The notes under the pieces were generated by a model, which ran no database searches, was not told the origin of the DNA, and saw only the letters and a list, made by a program, of their open reading frames with translations. The position numbers and the translations under genes were made by a program. Positions 16,137 through 24,723 of a stretch of DNA of 64,000 nucleotides are shown here, one piece after another. The DNA comes from Streptomyces globosus (GTDB lineage: Bacteria > Actinomycetota > Actinomycetes > Streptomycetales > Streptomycetaceae). The DNA lies in assembly GCF_003325375.1 (NCBI RefSeq), contig NZ_CP030862.1, positions 6,799,361 through 6,863,360 on the forward strand, read 5' to 3'. How positions within the stretch are numbered: the stretch's first letter is position 1; the number at the start of each line of letters is the position of its first letter.

Positions 16137-17930
16137 TCAGTCAGCCAGCGGCAGGTACACACGGTTACCCGAGGCCGCGAACTCCTTCGACTTCTCCAGC
16201 ATCCCGGCCTCGACCTCCTCCGGAGTGACGTCCGCTTCACCGCCGAACTGCTCTGTGATGCTTCTGCTGATCTTCATCGAGCAGAACTTCGGACCGCACA
16301 TGGAGCAGAAGTGCGCGGTCTTGGCCGGCTCGGCCGGGAGGGTCTCGTCGTGGAACTCGCGCGCCGTGTCCGGGTCGAGGGCCAGGTTGAACTGGTCCTC
16401 CCACCGGAACTCGAACCGCGCGTCCGACAGGGCGTCGTCCCACTCCTGGGCGCCCGGGTGGCCCTTGGCCAGGTCGGCCGCATGGGCCGCGATCTTGTAC
16501 GTGATGACGCCCGTCTTGACGTCGTCGCGGTTGGGCAGCCCCAGGTGCTCCTTGGGCGTGACGTAGCAGAGCATGGCCGTGCCCCACCAGGCGATCATCG
16601 CGGCGCCGATGCCCGAGGTGATGTGGTCGTAGGCCGGTGCCACGTCCGTGGTCAGCGGGCCGAGCGTGTAGAACGGCGCCTCCTCGCAGATCTCCTGCTG
16701 GAGGTCGATGTTCTCCTTGATCTTGTGCATCGGTACGTGCCCAGGACCCTCGATCATGGTCTGCACGTTGTGGCGCTTGGCGATCGTGTTCAGCTCGCCG
16801 AGCGTCTTGAGCTCCGCGAACTGCGCCGCGTCATTGGCGTCCGCGATGGAACCGGGGCGCAGGCCGTCACCGAGCGAGTAGGTGACGTCATACGCCGCGA
16901 GGATCTCGCAGAGCTCCTCGAAGTTCGTGTAGAGGAAGTTCTCCTTGTGGTGCGCCAGGCACCACGCCGCCATGATCGAGCCGCCGCGGGAGACGATGCC
17001 GGTCTTGCGGCGGGCGGTCAGCGGGACGTACGGCAGCAGCACGCCGGCGTGGACCGTCATGTAGTCGACGCCCTGCTCGGCCTGCTCGATGACCGTGTCC
17101 TTGTAGATCTCCCAGGTCAGCTCCTCGGCCTTGCCGTCGACCTTTTCCAGCGCCTGGTAGAGCGGCACGGTGCCGATCGGCACGGGGGAGTTGCGCAGCA
17201 CCCACTCGCGCGTGGTGTGGATGTTGCGGCCGGTGGAGAGGTCCATCACCGTGTCGGCGCCCCAGCGGGTGGCCCAGGTCATCTTCTCGACCTCCTCCTC
17301 GATGGAGGAGGTGACGGCGGAGTTGCCGATGTTGGCGTTGACCTTCACCAGGAACCGCTTGCCGATGATCATCGGCTCGATCTCCGGGTGGTTCACGTTG
17401 GCCGGCAGCACGGCCCGGCCCGCCGCGATCTCCTCGCGCACGACCTCGGGGGAGACGTTCTCGCGGATAGCGACGTACTCCATCTCCGGGGTGACCTCGC
17501 CGCGGCGCGCGTACGCGAGCTGCGTGACTGCCTGGCCTCCGCGGCCCCGTCGGGGCAGGCGCGGGCGGCCGGGGAACACCGCGTCGAGGTTCTTGAGGCC
17601 CCCGCGCGGCGACGTGTGCTTGATGCCGTCGTCCTCGGGGCGCACCGGGCGGCCCGCGTACTCCTCCGTGTCGCCGCGGCCGATGATCCAGTTCTCGCGC
17701 AGCGGCGGCAGCCCGCGGCGCACGTCCGTCTCGATCTGGGGGTCGGTGTACGGCCCGGACGTGTCGTAGAGCGTCACGTCCTTGCCGTTGGTGAGGTGGA
17801 CCTGGCGAACCGGCACGCGGATGTCGGGGCGGGAGCCCGCGACATAACCCTTGTGCCAGCCCGGCTGGCGCTCGGTCTGGCCGTCGGCGTCCCGGCCGGC
17901 GGCAGGCGTGCGTGCGTCCTGAATGGTCAT
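16137..17930 (-). CDS. thiC: phosphomethylpyrimidine synthase ThiC (chimeric 3' end)
   Basis: A 597-aa radical-SAM-superfamily enzyme that converts aminoimidazole ribotide to HMP phosphate in thiamine synthesis. The C-terminal [4Fe-4S] motif CSMCGPKFC (CX2CX4C, residues ~556-564) is complete, as are MIEGPGHVP and SRGGSI. The last ~40 residues beyond KFCSMKIS (RSITEQFGGEAD...) are encoded inside the integrated element and differ from the displaced copy at 7370-7516 (QDIRREHGG...). A TPP riboswitch lies directly upstream. The gene should be functional, because the catalytic cluster and the terminal YLPLAD are intact. Confidence 0.95.
   Translation of the reverse strand: MTIQDARTPAAGRDADGQTERQPGWHKGYVAGSRPDIRVPVRQVHLTNGKDVTLYDTSGPYTDPQIETDVRRGLPPLRENWIIGRGDTEEYAGRPVRPEDDGIKHTSPRGGLKNLDAVFPGRPRLPRRGRGGQAVTQLAYARRGEVTPEMEYVAIRENVSPEVVREEIAAGRAVLPANVNHPEIEPMIIGKRFLVKVNANIGNSAVTSSIEEEVEKMTWATRWGADTVMDLSTGRNIHTTREWVLRNSPVPIGTVPLYQALEKVDGKAEELTWEIYKDTVIEQAEQGVDYMTVHAGVLLPYVPLTARRKTGIVSRGGSIMAAWCLAHHKENFLYTNFEELCEILAAYDVTYSLGDGLRPGSIADANDAAQFAELKTLGELNTIAKRHNVQTMIEGPGHVPMHKIKENIDLQQEICEEAPFYTLGPLTTDVAPAYDHITSGIGAAMIAWWGTAMLCYVTPKEHLGLPNRDDVKTGVITYKIAAHAADLAKGHPGAQEWDDALSDARFEFRWEDQFNLALDPDTAREFHDETLPAEPAKTAHFCSMCGPKFCSMKISRSITEQFGGEADVTPEEVEAGMLEKSKEFAASGNRVYLPLAD
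16269..16289. other. attachment-site core, right (attR)
   Basis: This 21-bp segment within thiC is identical to 7496-7516 and marks where element-borne thiC sequence joins the chromosomal 5' part of the gene. The flanking bases differ on the element side. Confidence 0.8.
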
Positions 17931-17939
17931 GAGACCTGA

Positions 17940-18058
17940 TCTCCCTACGCCGGCATTACCCGGTAACAGGTTCGGCGGTCGGCGCAGCCTCCTCCCGTAC
18001 GCATGTCCGCGCGTACGGTGATCAGCGCCCTCTCAGCCCGGTGCTCCGAGCTCCCGCG
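17940..18058 (-). ncRNA. TPP riboswitch in the thiC leader
   Basis: Read on the minus strand, the leader contains the TPP aptamer signatures: a 5' helix GGGAGCUCGGAG, GGGCUGAGAGGG (CUGAGA core), a variable GC-rich P3-type arm (GUACGCGCGGACAUGCGUAC), then GACCGCCGAACCUG and ACCGGGUAAUGCCGGCGUAGGGA. It ends ~10 nt before the thiC ATG. Such riboswitches turn off thiC when thiamine pyrophosphate is high, here probably by masking the ribosome-binding site. Confidence 0.9.
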
Positions 18059-18139
18059 TTGTGCAAAGGTGCCCCCACGCTAGCGTCATCTGTGGCGTGC
18101 TGAACAGTGGGCCCCCTCATCTCTTGCGATGATCAGCCG

Positions 18140-19552
18140 GTGACGCCCTCGACGATGCCCTCCGGCGAGCCCACCGATCCGCACGAGCCCCCGCCCTCGG
18201 ACGGCCGCGCACCGAACGGCCGCGGCCGCTCCCCCGAACCGGGCCACTCCCACGGCCACGGGCACGTGCACAGCCACGCGCACGGGCCGGCGGCGCCCGT
18301 CTCGAAGCACCTGCGCAAGGTCATCGCGGCCGTGCTGATCCCGTTCGCCGCCGCCGTGTTCGTCGGCATGGCCGTGCTCTGGCCGAACGGCGCTCCCGCG
18401 CACGAGCGCTCCGGGGTGGGCTTCGACCGCCAGACGGAGCAGGCGCGCGTGGTCGCGGTGGAGACGGTCGACTGCAAATCGGTGAACGCCTCCCAGGTGC
18501 CGCCGACCGGCGACACCTCCACGCCGTCGGGCCGCGAGGCGGTCGCCGGGCAGAACGGTTCCTGCAAGAAGGCCACGGTCGAGGTCGGCACCGGGCCCGA
18601 CAAGGGACGGACCTTCTTCGAGATCGTCCAGCCGGGCGCGCCGCGCCAGTTGGCCGAGGGGCAGGAGGTCGTCGTGGCGTACGCGCCGGACGCGCCCCGC
18701 GACCTCCAGTACTCGGTCATCGACGTCAACCGCAAGCTGCCGCTGGCCGTGCTCGCCGGCCTCTTCGCGCTGGTCGTGGTCCTGGTGGGCCGTATGCGCG
18801 GGCTGTTCGCGCTGATCTCGCTCGCCATCAGCTTCACCGTGCTGACGCTGTTCATCCTGCCGGCGATCCTGCAGGGCGCCAATCCGCTGCTCGTGGCGGT
18901 CATCGGGGCCAGTGCGATCATGCTGGTCGCCCTCTACATGTGCCACGGCCTGACCGCCCGGACCTCGGTCGCGGTTCTGGGCACGCTCGTGTCCCTGCTG
19001 CTGATCGGCCTGCTGGGCTCGGTGTTCATCGACTGGGCGTTCCTCAGCGGCAACACCGACGACAACACCGGGCTGATCCACGGCCTCTACCCGGAGATCG
19101 ACATGAGCGGCCTGCTGCTCGCAGGCGTCATCATCGGATCGCTGGGCGTGCTCGATGATGTGACGGTCACACAGACGTCGGCGGTGTGGGAACTCCACCA
19201 GGCGGACCCGTCGATGGGGCCGCGGGCCGTCTACCTGGCGGCCATTCGCATCGGCCGGGACCACATCGCGTCGGTGGTCAACACGCTGGTCCTGGCCTAC
19301 GCGGGCGCGGCGCTGCCGCTGCTGCTGCTGTTCTCGATCGCGAACAGCAGCATGGGGTCGGTGGCGAACAGCGAGCTCGTCGCGGAGGAGATCGTACGGA
19401 CCCTGGTGGGGTCGATCGGCCTGGTGGCCTCGGTCCCCGTGACGACAGCCCTGGCGGCGCTGGTCGTCTCCGCGGACCGGCCCGGCTCCCAGGCCGCCGG
19501 CGGCGCCCCCGCGGCGGGCCGGGGCGGGCGGGGGCGCCGGCGCAAGCGCTGA
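18140..19552 (+). CDS. YibE/F-family multipass membrane protein
   Basis: A 470-aa protein with a His-rich N-terminus (HSHGHGHVHSHAHG), a first TM at about residues 60-85, an extracytoplasmic domain (~90-190), and seven or more further TM segments. The YibE/F signature includes LLAGVIIGSLGVLDDVTVTQ. Function is unknown in the family; the His-rich tail may bind metal. It is divergent from thiC. The start is uncertain: GTG 18140, ATG 18155 and GTG 18107 are all in frame and none has a strong RBS. Confidence 0.75.
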   Translation: MTPSTMPSGEPTDPHEPPPSDGRAPNGRGRSPEPGHSHGHGHVHSHAHGPAAPVSKHLRKVIAAVLIPFAAAVFVGMAVLWPNGAPAHERSGVGFDRQTEQARVVAVETVDCKSVNASQVPPTGDTSTPSGREAVAGQNGSCKKATVEVGTGPDKGRTFFEIVQPGAPRQLAEGQEVVVAYAPDAPRDLQYSVIDVNRKLPLAVLAGLFALVVVLVGRMRGLFALISLAISFTVLTLFILPAILQGANPLLVAVIGASAIMLVALYMCHGLTARTSVAVLGTLVSLLLIGLLGSVFIDWAFLSGNTDDNTGLIHGLYPEIDMSGLLLAGVIIGSLGVLDDVTVTQTSAVWELHQADPSMGPRAVYLAAIRIGRDHIASVVNTLVLAYAGAALPLLLLFSIANSSMGSVANSELVAEEIVRTLVGSIGLVASVPVTTALAALVVSADRPGSQAAGGAPAAGRGGRGRRRKR

Positions 19553-19565
19553 TCCGGCCGCGGCG

Positions 19566-20015
19566 CTAGCCCGCGTTCTGCTCGTTCTGCCGCGCCTCGG
19601 ACAGGATCCGGTCGAGGGCCTCTTCCAGGCTCCCTTCGAAGTCGCCGAGGCTGCGCTCCTGGCCGAGCGGAACGATCCGGTCGGTGCGGTCGAGGAAGGC
19701 CACGAGCGGGGCGGCGCCGGCCCGGAACAGCGCCCGGTCGCTGCCGACCTGGAGCCGGATGTGGACGTCCGACAACTCGTCGGGGGAGGTGGGGGCGACG
19801 TGCACATCTCCCTCGCCGCACGGCTTGTTGATGCCGTCGAGGAGGAGTTCCCGCCCGAATGCCCAGGTCACCGGCGCATCCCCGGGAAGGTGGAAGGTCA
19901 GGCGCACCGCATACGGGTCGCCGGCGTCATACCGGAGCTCCACCGGGATCCGGAACGAGAGCTCCTCGGAAACGAGGAAGCTCATCATGACCTCTGCCTG
20001 AACCGATTCGCGCAT
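19566..20015 (-). CDS. ssgA: SsgA sporulation/cell-division activator
   Basis: A 149-aa SALP-family protein, unique to morphologically complex actinomycetes. It begins MRESVQAEVMMSFLVSEELS and contains ELRYDAGDPYAVRLTFHLPGD and TWAFGRELL, the family's most conserved stretches. SsgA localises to division and branching sites and recruits septation machinery during sporulation. It is on the same strand as, and directly downstream of, the IclR regulator SsgR, a pairing that supports the ssgA call over other SALP paralogues. Confidence 0.92.
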   Translation of the reverse strand: MRESVQAEVMMSFLVSEELSFRIPVELRYDAGDPYAVRLTFHLPGDAPVTWAFGRELLLDGINKPCGEGDVHVAPTSPDELSDVHIRLQVGSDRALFRAGAAPLVAFLDRTDRIVPLGQERSLGDFEGSLEEALDRILSEARQNEQNAG

Positions 20016-20112
20016 TGCCTACCCCGCTGTCGTGGAAGTGGCCAGGAATGACCCCCCGAGACCCTCTTGACAAGGGTGGTGGAAGCTGTCGCGGATCACA
20101 AGGAGTGAGTTT

Positions 20113-20883
20113 TCAGATACTGATAGAGAACGAGAGGGTGCTCAACAGCGCGCCTACTTCACTCCGTAGTCGTGCGACTACACACGGCAACTTCTCCGCC
20201 TGGTGCAAGGGGAGAGAAATCGCCATGGTCGCCGCGGTGTCCCCCGCGGTGATCGGGATGGCCGCGCACACCGTGCCCAGCGCGTACTCCTGGTGCTCCG
20301 TCACCGGCTGCATGCGGCCCAGCGATCCGATGCGCTGCTCCAGCGCGCGCTGGTCCCGCACCGTGTACGGCGTGATGGCCTCGACGGGGTGCCGGTCGTA
20401 GTAGTCCCGGCGGGTCTCCTCGTCCAACTGGGCCAGCAGGCACTGCCCGATCGCGTGGGCGTGGCCGGTGGCGCGGAAGTCCGCCCACTCCTCCACCGCC
20501 GGGTCGGAGGGCGTGTCCGAGACGCCCACCACCTCGATCTCCCCGTCCCGGAACACCGCGAAGTACACCGGGGCGCCGACCGCGTCGCGGAAGTGGGCCA
20601 GCGAGTCGAGAATCATGCTGCGACGTTTCTGCTGCACCCCGCCGCCGGCCAGCCGTCCGGCCGCGGCCCCGAGGACGAACACGCCGCCCTCGCGGCGCAG
20701 GTATCCCTCGTAGGTGAGCGTGCGCAGCAGGTGGTATGCGGTGGGCAGCGGGAGGCCGGCCTCACGCGCGAGCTGCTTCGCCGGGGCTCCCCCGCTGTGG
20801 GAGCCCGCTGCTTCGAGCAGCCGCAGCGCCCGCTGCACCGAACCGATCAGCGTGGACACACCGGCATTGTGAACCGGAGACAC
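20113..20883 (-). CDS. ssgR: IclR-family activator SsgR
   Basis: A 256-aa regulator. The N-terminal winged HTH (STLIGSVQRALRLLEA, LAREAGLPLPTAYHLLRTLTYEGYL) is followed by an IclR effector domain (ATGHAHAIGQCLLAQLDEETRR). It sits 97 bp upstream of ssgA on the same strand; in Streptomyces SsgR activates ssgA transcription. GTG 20883 is used; an internal GTG at 20859 would remove eight residues. The 272-bp gap to the next gene (20884-21155) shows no clear feature. Confidence 0.9.
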   Translation of the reverse strand: MSPVHNAGVSTLIGSVQRALRLLEAAGSHSGGAPAKQLAREAGLPLPTAYHLLRTLTYEGYLRREGGVFVLGAAAGRLAGGGVQQKRRSMILDSLAHFRDAVGAPVYFAVFRDGEIEVVGVSDTPSDPAVEEWADFRATGHAHAIGQCLLAQLDEETRRDYYDRHPVEAITPYTVRDQRALEQRIGSLGRMQPVTEHQEYALGTVCAAIPITAGDTAATMAISLPLHQAEKLPCVVARLRSEVGALLSTLSFSISI

Positions 20884-21155
20884 AGCTCACCCCCAGGCCT
20901 GGCGGCGGGCCAGAGGGCCCGCCCTGCGGGGGCCGCCCCCGCCACACGCCGCGGGTCCTGGGGGTCATGCTCGGGCCATGAGTGGCGTAGCCGCAGGTCA
21001 CAGCGGTGCTTTCGGCGTTCGCTCCCAGGAGCGGCACAGGCGCGACTCTATCCACCGTCGCGCGCGCCGTGAGCTTCCGCATGCCCCACGTTCCCCCACT
21101 CGGGTTAACCTCGGCGGACCCTGCAGCCGCTCCGCCGCAGCGGCGCCGCCCGTCG

Positions 21156-21383
21156 CTACCAGTCGCGCGAGGAGGACTTCGTGCTGCTCCCGCCGAACTT
21201 CTTCACCAGGAAGACCAGTCCGCCGACGAGCGCCACGAACAGCAGCAGCTTGAAGGCGAACCCGATCAGGGCACCGAGGATGCTTGTGATGACGCCGCCG
21301 AAGACGAACAGCACCAGAAGGGGGATCGCAACCCACTTCACCCACCAGGGCATGCCGGCGAACGTTTCTCGGATGCCGTCCAT
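21156..21383 (-). CDS. small membrane protein, DUF5326-like
   Basis: A 75-aa protein with two hydrophobic segments (VKWVAIPLLVLFVFGGVITSI and FAFKLLLFVALVGGLVFLV) and a basic Ser-rich tail. The N-terminal MDGIRETFAGMPWWVKW is typical of a small Streptomyces membrane family. ATG 21383 has a GAGG-containing RBS; an upstream GTG at 21431 would add 16 low-complexity Arg/Gly residues. Function unknown. Confidence 0.65.
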   Translation of the reverse strand: MDGIRETFAGMPWWVKWVAIPLLVLFVFGGVITSILGALIGFAFKLLLFVALVGGLVFLVKKFGGSSTKSSSRDW

Positions 21384-21582
21384 GGCTCGACCTCTTCCTC
21401 TACCGCCCGCGTGTCCGCGTGCGTGTCGCATGTCGTCGTACGGTCGTGTTTCCTGACTCGATGCTAGGAGGCCGAGGACGCCGACGGGGGCCCGCGAGCC
21501 CCCGGAGTCCCCTGATCCGGCCCTTAGGGGACTCCGGGGGCCACCCCGGAGCCGGACCCTCCGCGGGCCCGGTGCCGCGCGG

Positions 21583-21900
21583 TCAGGCCTCCGGCGGGGA
21601 GAACACCACCAGCACCTTCAGGTCCTCGCTGATGTGGTGGAACTTGTGCGGGACCCCGGCCGGCACGTAGACGACACTCCCCCGGGCCACCGTCGTCGTC
21701 TCCTCCCCGACCGTGATCGAGGCGCGGCCGCTCACGACGAAGTACACCTCGTCCTGGCGGTGCGGCTGCTGCGGGTCGCTCTGGCCGGCGTCGAGCGCGT
21801 ACAGGCCGACCGACATGTTCGGCTCGCGCAGGAACTGCAGGTAGGCGCCGTCGTTCGCGAGGCGCTCCGCCTCGAGCTCGTCCAGCCGGAAGGCCTTCAT
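21583..21900 (-). CDS. single-domain cupin protein
   Basis: A 105-aa cupin. The two cupin motifs are visible: HRQDEVYFVVSG (HxxxExxxVxxG-like) and VPAGVPHKFH, giving a His/Glu/His metal site. Such small cupins may be dioxygenases, isomerases or ligand-binding proteins. It is divergent from the phage-holin-like membrane gene across 87 bp. Confidence 0.8.
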   Translation of the reverse strand: MKAFRLDELEAERLANDGAYLQFLREPNMSVGLYALDAGQSDPQQPHRQDEVYFVVSGRASITVGEETTTVARGSVVYVPAGVPHKFHHISEDLKVLVVFSPPEA

Positions 21901-21987
21901 CGTCGTTGTGCCCCTCGTGTTCTCGTGTCCCGGCATCAGCGGATCCGCCGATGTCCCACCAGGATCTTCTCTGCCACGATCAGACAC

Positions 21988-22371
21988 ATGACGAATTTCG
22001 TAGTCAAGACGCTGGCGAACGCCGCCGCCCTCGCCGTGGCCATCTGGCTGGTCTCCGGCATCACGCTGGACGACCACTCCAGCTCCCTGGGGCACAGGAC
22101 GCTGACCCTGGTGCTGGTCGCCCTGGTCTTCGGGCTGGTCAACCTCATCGTCAAGCCGGTCGTGAAGTTGCTGTCGCTGCCGCTCTTCGTCCTCACCCTG
22201 GGCCTGTTCACGCTCGTCGTGAACGCCCTCATGCTGCTCCTGACGTCCTGGCTGGCCAAGCAGCTCGACCTCAGCTTCCACGTCGATGGCTTCTGGAGCG
22301 CCCTGCTCGGCGGCCTGATCATCTCCGTCGTGTCGTGGGCCGTGAACCTGGCCCTGCCCGACAAGGACTGA
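21988..22371 (+). CDS. phage-holin-family (superfamily IV) membrane protein
   Basis: A 127-aa protein with about four TM segments (NAAALAVAIWLVSGI; LTLVLVALVFGLVNLIVKPVV; LPLFVLTLGLFTLVVNALMLLL; LLGGLIISVVSWAVNLAL). The motif VNLIVKPVVKLLSLPL is characteristic of bacterial YvlD/holin-IV proteins; despite the name they are not usually lytic. It precedes the PLP lyase by 39 nt, possibly co-transcribed. Confidence 0.8.
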   Translation: MTNFVVKTLANAAALAVAIWLVSGITLDDHSSSLGHRTLTLVLVALVFGLVNLIVKPVVKLLSLPLFVLTLGLFTLVVNALMLLLTSWLAKQLDLSFHVDGFWSALLGGLIISVVSWAVNLALPDKD

Positions 22372-22410
22372 CCGGCCGCAGGGCCCGCCCACCGTGAAGG
22401 AGCACACCGC

Positions 22411-23586
22411 ATGAACGGGAACGACCGCACCGGGGGCCGGGCCTCCGCGCCCACCGCGGCGGGGGAGGGCACCCGCGCCGTGCGGGCAGGCCTTCCGGAG
22501 CCGGTGAAGAACGAGCCGCCGCTGCCCGGCCCCGTCTTCGCCGCCCACTTCCACCTCCCCGGGGAGGTGGAGGGCCCGTACACCTACGGACGGGACACCA
22601 ATCCCACCTGGACCCTGCTGGAGCAGGCCATCGGCGAACTGGAGGCCCCCGGCGCGGACGGCGCGCAGACCGTGGTCTTCGCCTCCGGCATGGCCGCCGT
22701 CTCCGCCGTCCTCCTCTCCCAGGCCCGGGCCGGCGACACCGTCGTCCTGCCCGACGACGGCTACCAGGCGCTGCCCCTGGTCCGCGAGCAGCTCGCGGCC
22801 TACGGGGTCCGCGTCCGCACAGCCCCCACCAGCGGCGACGCCCAGCTCGCCGCCCTCGACGGTGCCCGGCTGCTGTGGATCGAGACGCCCTCCAATCCCG
22901 GACTGGACGTCTGCGACGTACGGCGCCTGGCCGAGGCGGCACGGGCGGGCGGCACCCTGGTGGCCGTCGACAACACGCTCGCCACCCCGCTCGGGCAGCG
23001 GCCGCTGGAGTTGGGCGCCGACTTCTCCGTGGCCAGCGGCACCAAGGGGCTGACCGGCCACGGCGATGTCCTGCTCGGCTACGTCGTCTGCCGCGACCCC
23101 GGACTCGCAGCAGGCATCCGGCGCTGGCGCAAGGTCATCGGCTCCATCCCGGGCCCCATGGAGGCCTGGCTCGCCCACCGCTCCCTGGCCACCCTCCAGC
23201 TGCGCACCCGCCGCCAGTGGTCCAACGCCCTGGCCGTCGCCGAGGCGCTGACCGGGCGGGCCGAGGTCACCGGTCTCCGCCACCCGGGACTGCCCGGCGA
23301 CCCCTCGCACGCCACGGCCGCACGCCAGATGCAGGGCTTCGGCTCCGTCGTCTCCTTCACGCTGCCCGACCGGGCCCACGCCGAGCGGTTCATGGCGGCG
23401 CTGCGCCTGGTCGAGGACGCGACGAGCTTCGGCGGTGTCCGGTCCACTGCGGAACGGCGGCGCAGGTGGGGCGGCGACGCCGTCCCGGAGGGCTTCATCC
23501 GCTTCTCCGCCGGCATCGAGGACGAGGACGACCTGGTCGCGGACGTGCTGCGGGCCCTCGACGACGCGGCCGCGGCCGGTCCCTGA
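22411..23586 (+). CDS. cystathionine gamma-lyase/synthase-family PLP enzyme
   Basis: A 391-aa Cys/Met-metabolism PLP enzyme. Visible motifs: YGRDTNPTWTLLEQAI, FASGMAAVSAVLL, WIETPSNPGLDV, VDNTLATP and SVASGTKGLTGHGDVLLG with the expected PLP Lys. It would cleave cystathionine or a related thioether, or catalyse gamma-replacement; the two are not separable here. RBS GAAGGAG precedes ATG 22411. A strong terminator follows. Confidence 0.85.
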   Translation: MNGNDRTGGRASAPTAAGEGTRAVRAGLPEPVKNEPPLPGPVFAAHFHLPGEVEGPYTYGRDTNPTWTLLEQAIGELEAPGADGAQTVVFASGMAAVSAVLLSQARAGDTVVLPDDGYQALPLVREQLAAYGVRVRTAPTSGDAQLAALDGARLLWIETPSNPGLDVCDVRRLAEAARAGGTLVAVDNTLATPLGQRPLELGADFSVASGTKGLTGHGDVLLGYVVCRDPGLAAGIRRWRKVIGSIPGPMEAWLAHRSLATLQLRTRRQWSNALAVAEALTGRAEVTGLRHPGLPGDPSHATAARQMQGFGSVVSFTLPDRAHAERFMAALRLVEDATSFGGVRSTAERRRRWGGDAVPEGFIRFSAGIEDEDDLVADVLRALDDAAAAGP

Positions 23587-23597
23587 GCAGGCGCGGA

Positions 23598-23636
23598 AGG
23601 CGGTCCGAGCCTCCCCCCTCCTGGCTCGGACCGCCT
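23598..23636 (+). terminator. terminator after the PLP lyase
   Basis: AGGCGGTCCGAGCC and GGCTCGGACCGCCT form a perfect 14-bp stem with an 11-nt loop, 11 nt past the stop. Confidence 0.85.
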
Positions 23637-23757
23637 CCGGGTTCCACGCAAGAACCACGTGTCCCAGGCTAGTTGACCGTGCGTCAGAGTCCAATCACCG
23701 TAGCGACAGGGGCCTATCGGCATATTTATAGTGGAAGGCCCACCGAGAGGGGCCGCC

Positions 23758-24663
23758 ATGGACCTGGCCCTGCTGCGCACCTTCGTGGCCGTGCACCGGG
23801 CGGGCTCGTTCACCCGGGCCGCCGCCCTGCTCGGGCTGTCGCAGCCCGCCGTCACCTCGCAGATACGGACGCTCGAACGCCAACTGGGGCGCCCCCTGTT
23901 CCACCGGCGCTCCCGCGGTGTCACCCCGACCGCCGTCGGTGACGAGCTCGCCCACAAGGCCGCGCCGCACCTCGACGCCCTGCTGCGGATCACCGAGGCC
24001 GAGCGGGAGGCGGCCGGCGCCCAGCGGACCCTGCACCTCGCCGGTCCGCCCGAGTTCCTCTCCCTGCGCGTCCTGCCCGCGCTCGCCCCGCTCGTCGGCC
24101 AGGGCCACGCCCTGCGCACGGCGCTGCGGACCGACGCCGCAGAAGCCCTCGACGGCCTCGCCTCCGGCCACCACGACCTCGTCACGACCACCGTCCGGCC
24201 GCGCGGCGGGCTCTTCACGGCCACCGCCCTCTGCGACGAGGAGCACCTCCTGGTCGCCGCCCCGTACTGGGCGGCGCTCGTCGACCCGGACCGGCTGCGC
24301 GAGGCCGGGCCGGCCACCCTCGACGGCATTCCGCTGGTCGAGGTGCACGAGAGCATGCCGCTGGCCACGCGGTACTGGGCGGCCGTGTTCGAGAGCCGGC
24401 CCGACACCCGGCCCGACGCCGCGACCGTCGTCGTCCCCGACCTGCGGGCCGTGCTGGAGTGCGTGCGGGCGGGCGCCGGACTCGCCGTACTTCCCCGCTA
24501 CCTGTGCCGGGAGGCCCTCGACCGCGGGGAGGTCGTCGCCCTGCCCGAGCCTCCCGTCCCCCCGCTGCGCACCTGGTTCCTCGTCGTCCGCACCGGAAGC
24601 CTCGCACTCTCCCACCTGGCCCGCGCCCACGAGCTGCTGGTGGGTGCGGCGGCGCGCTGGTGA
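23758..24663 (+). CDS. LysR-family transcriptional regulator
   Basis: A 301-aa regulator with an N-terminal HTH (MDLALLRTFVAVHRAGSFTR, LLGLSQPAVTSQIRTLER) and a substrate-binding domain from about residue 90. The start ATG 23758 follows GAGAGGGG. An AT-rich stretch CATATTTATAG at about 23720-23731 in an otherwise GC-rich gap marks its probable promoter. Unlike most LysR genes it has no divergent target; the upstream lyase reads in the same direction. Confidence 0.85.
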   Translation: MDLALLRTFVAVHRAGSFTRAAALLGLSQPAVTSQIRTLERQLGRPLFHRRSRGVTPTAVGDELAHKAAPHLDALLRITEAEREAAGAQRTLHLAGPPEFLSLRVLPALAPLVGQGHALRTALRTDAAEALDGLASGHHDLVTTTVRPRGGLFTATALCDEEHLLVAAPYWAALVDPDRLREAGPATLDGIPLVEVHESMPLATRYWAAVFESRPDTRPDAATVVVPDLRAVLECVRAGAGLAVLPRYLCREALDRGEVVALPEPPVPPLRTWFLVVRTGSLALSHLARAHELLVGAAARW

Positions 24664-24723
24664 ACCGGCGCATTCCGGCCGACAGCGCGTTTCAGAACCG
24701 GAGTCCCGGGCCACTCTTTCCCC

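Larger units (their letters stand above)
7496..16289. mobile_element. thiC-targeted integrative element with RiPP-like cargo
   Basis: About 8.8 kb bounded by identical 21-bp direct repeats that lie within the thiC coding sequence (the codons for FCSMKI and their flanks). A large serine recombinase reads inward from the left end, as expected for a phage/AICE-type integrase next to its att site. A RepSA-like initiator indicates descent from an actinomycete integrative conjugative element. No FtsK/TraB translocase, Xis or relaxase is recognisable, so it seems non-self-transmissible. Cargo: regulator, three small genes and a radical-SAM peptide cassette. The right end carries a replacement thiC 3' end and its terminator. 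Confidence 0.85.
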
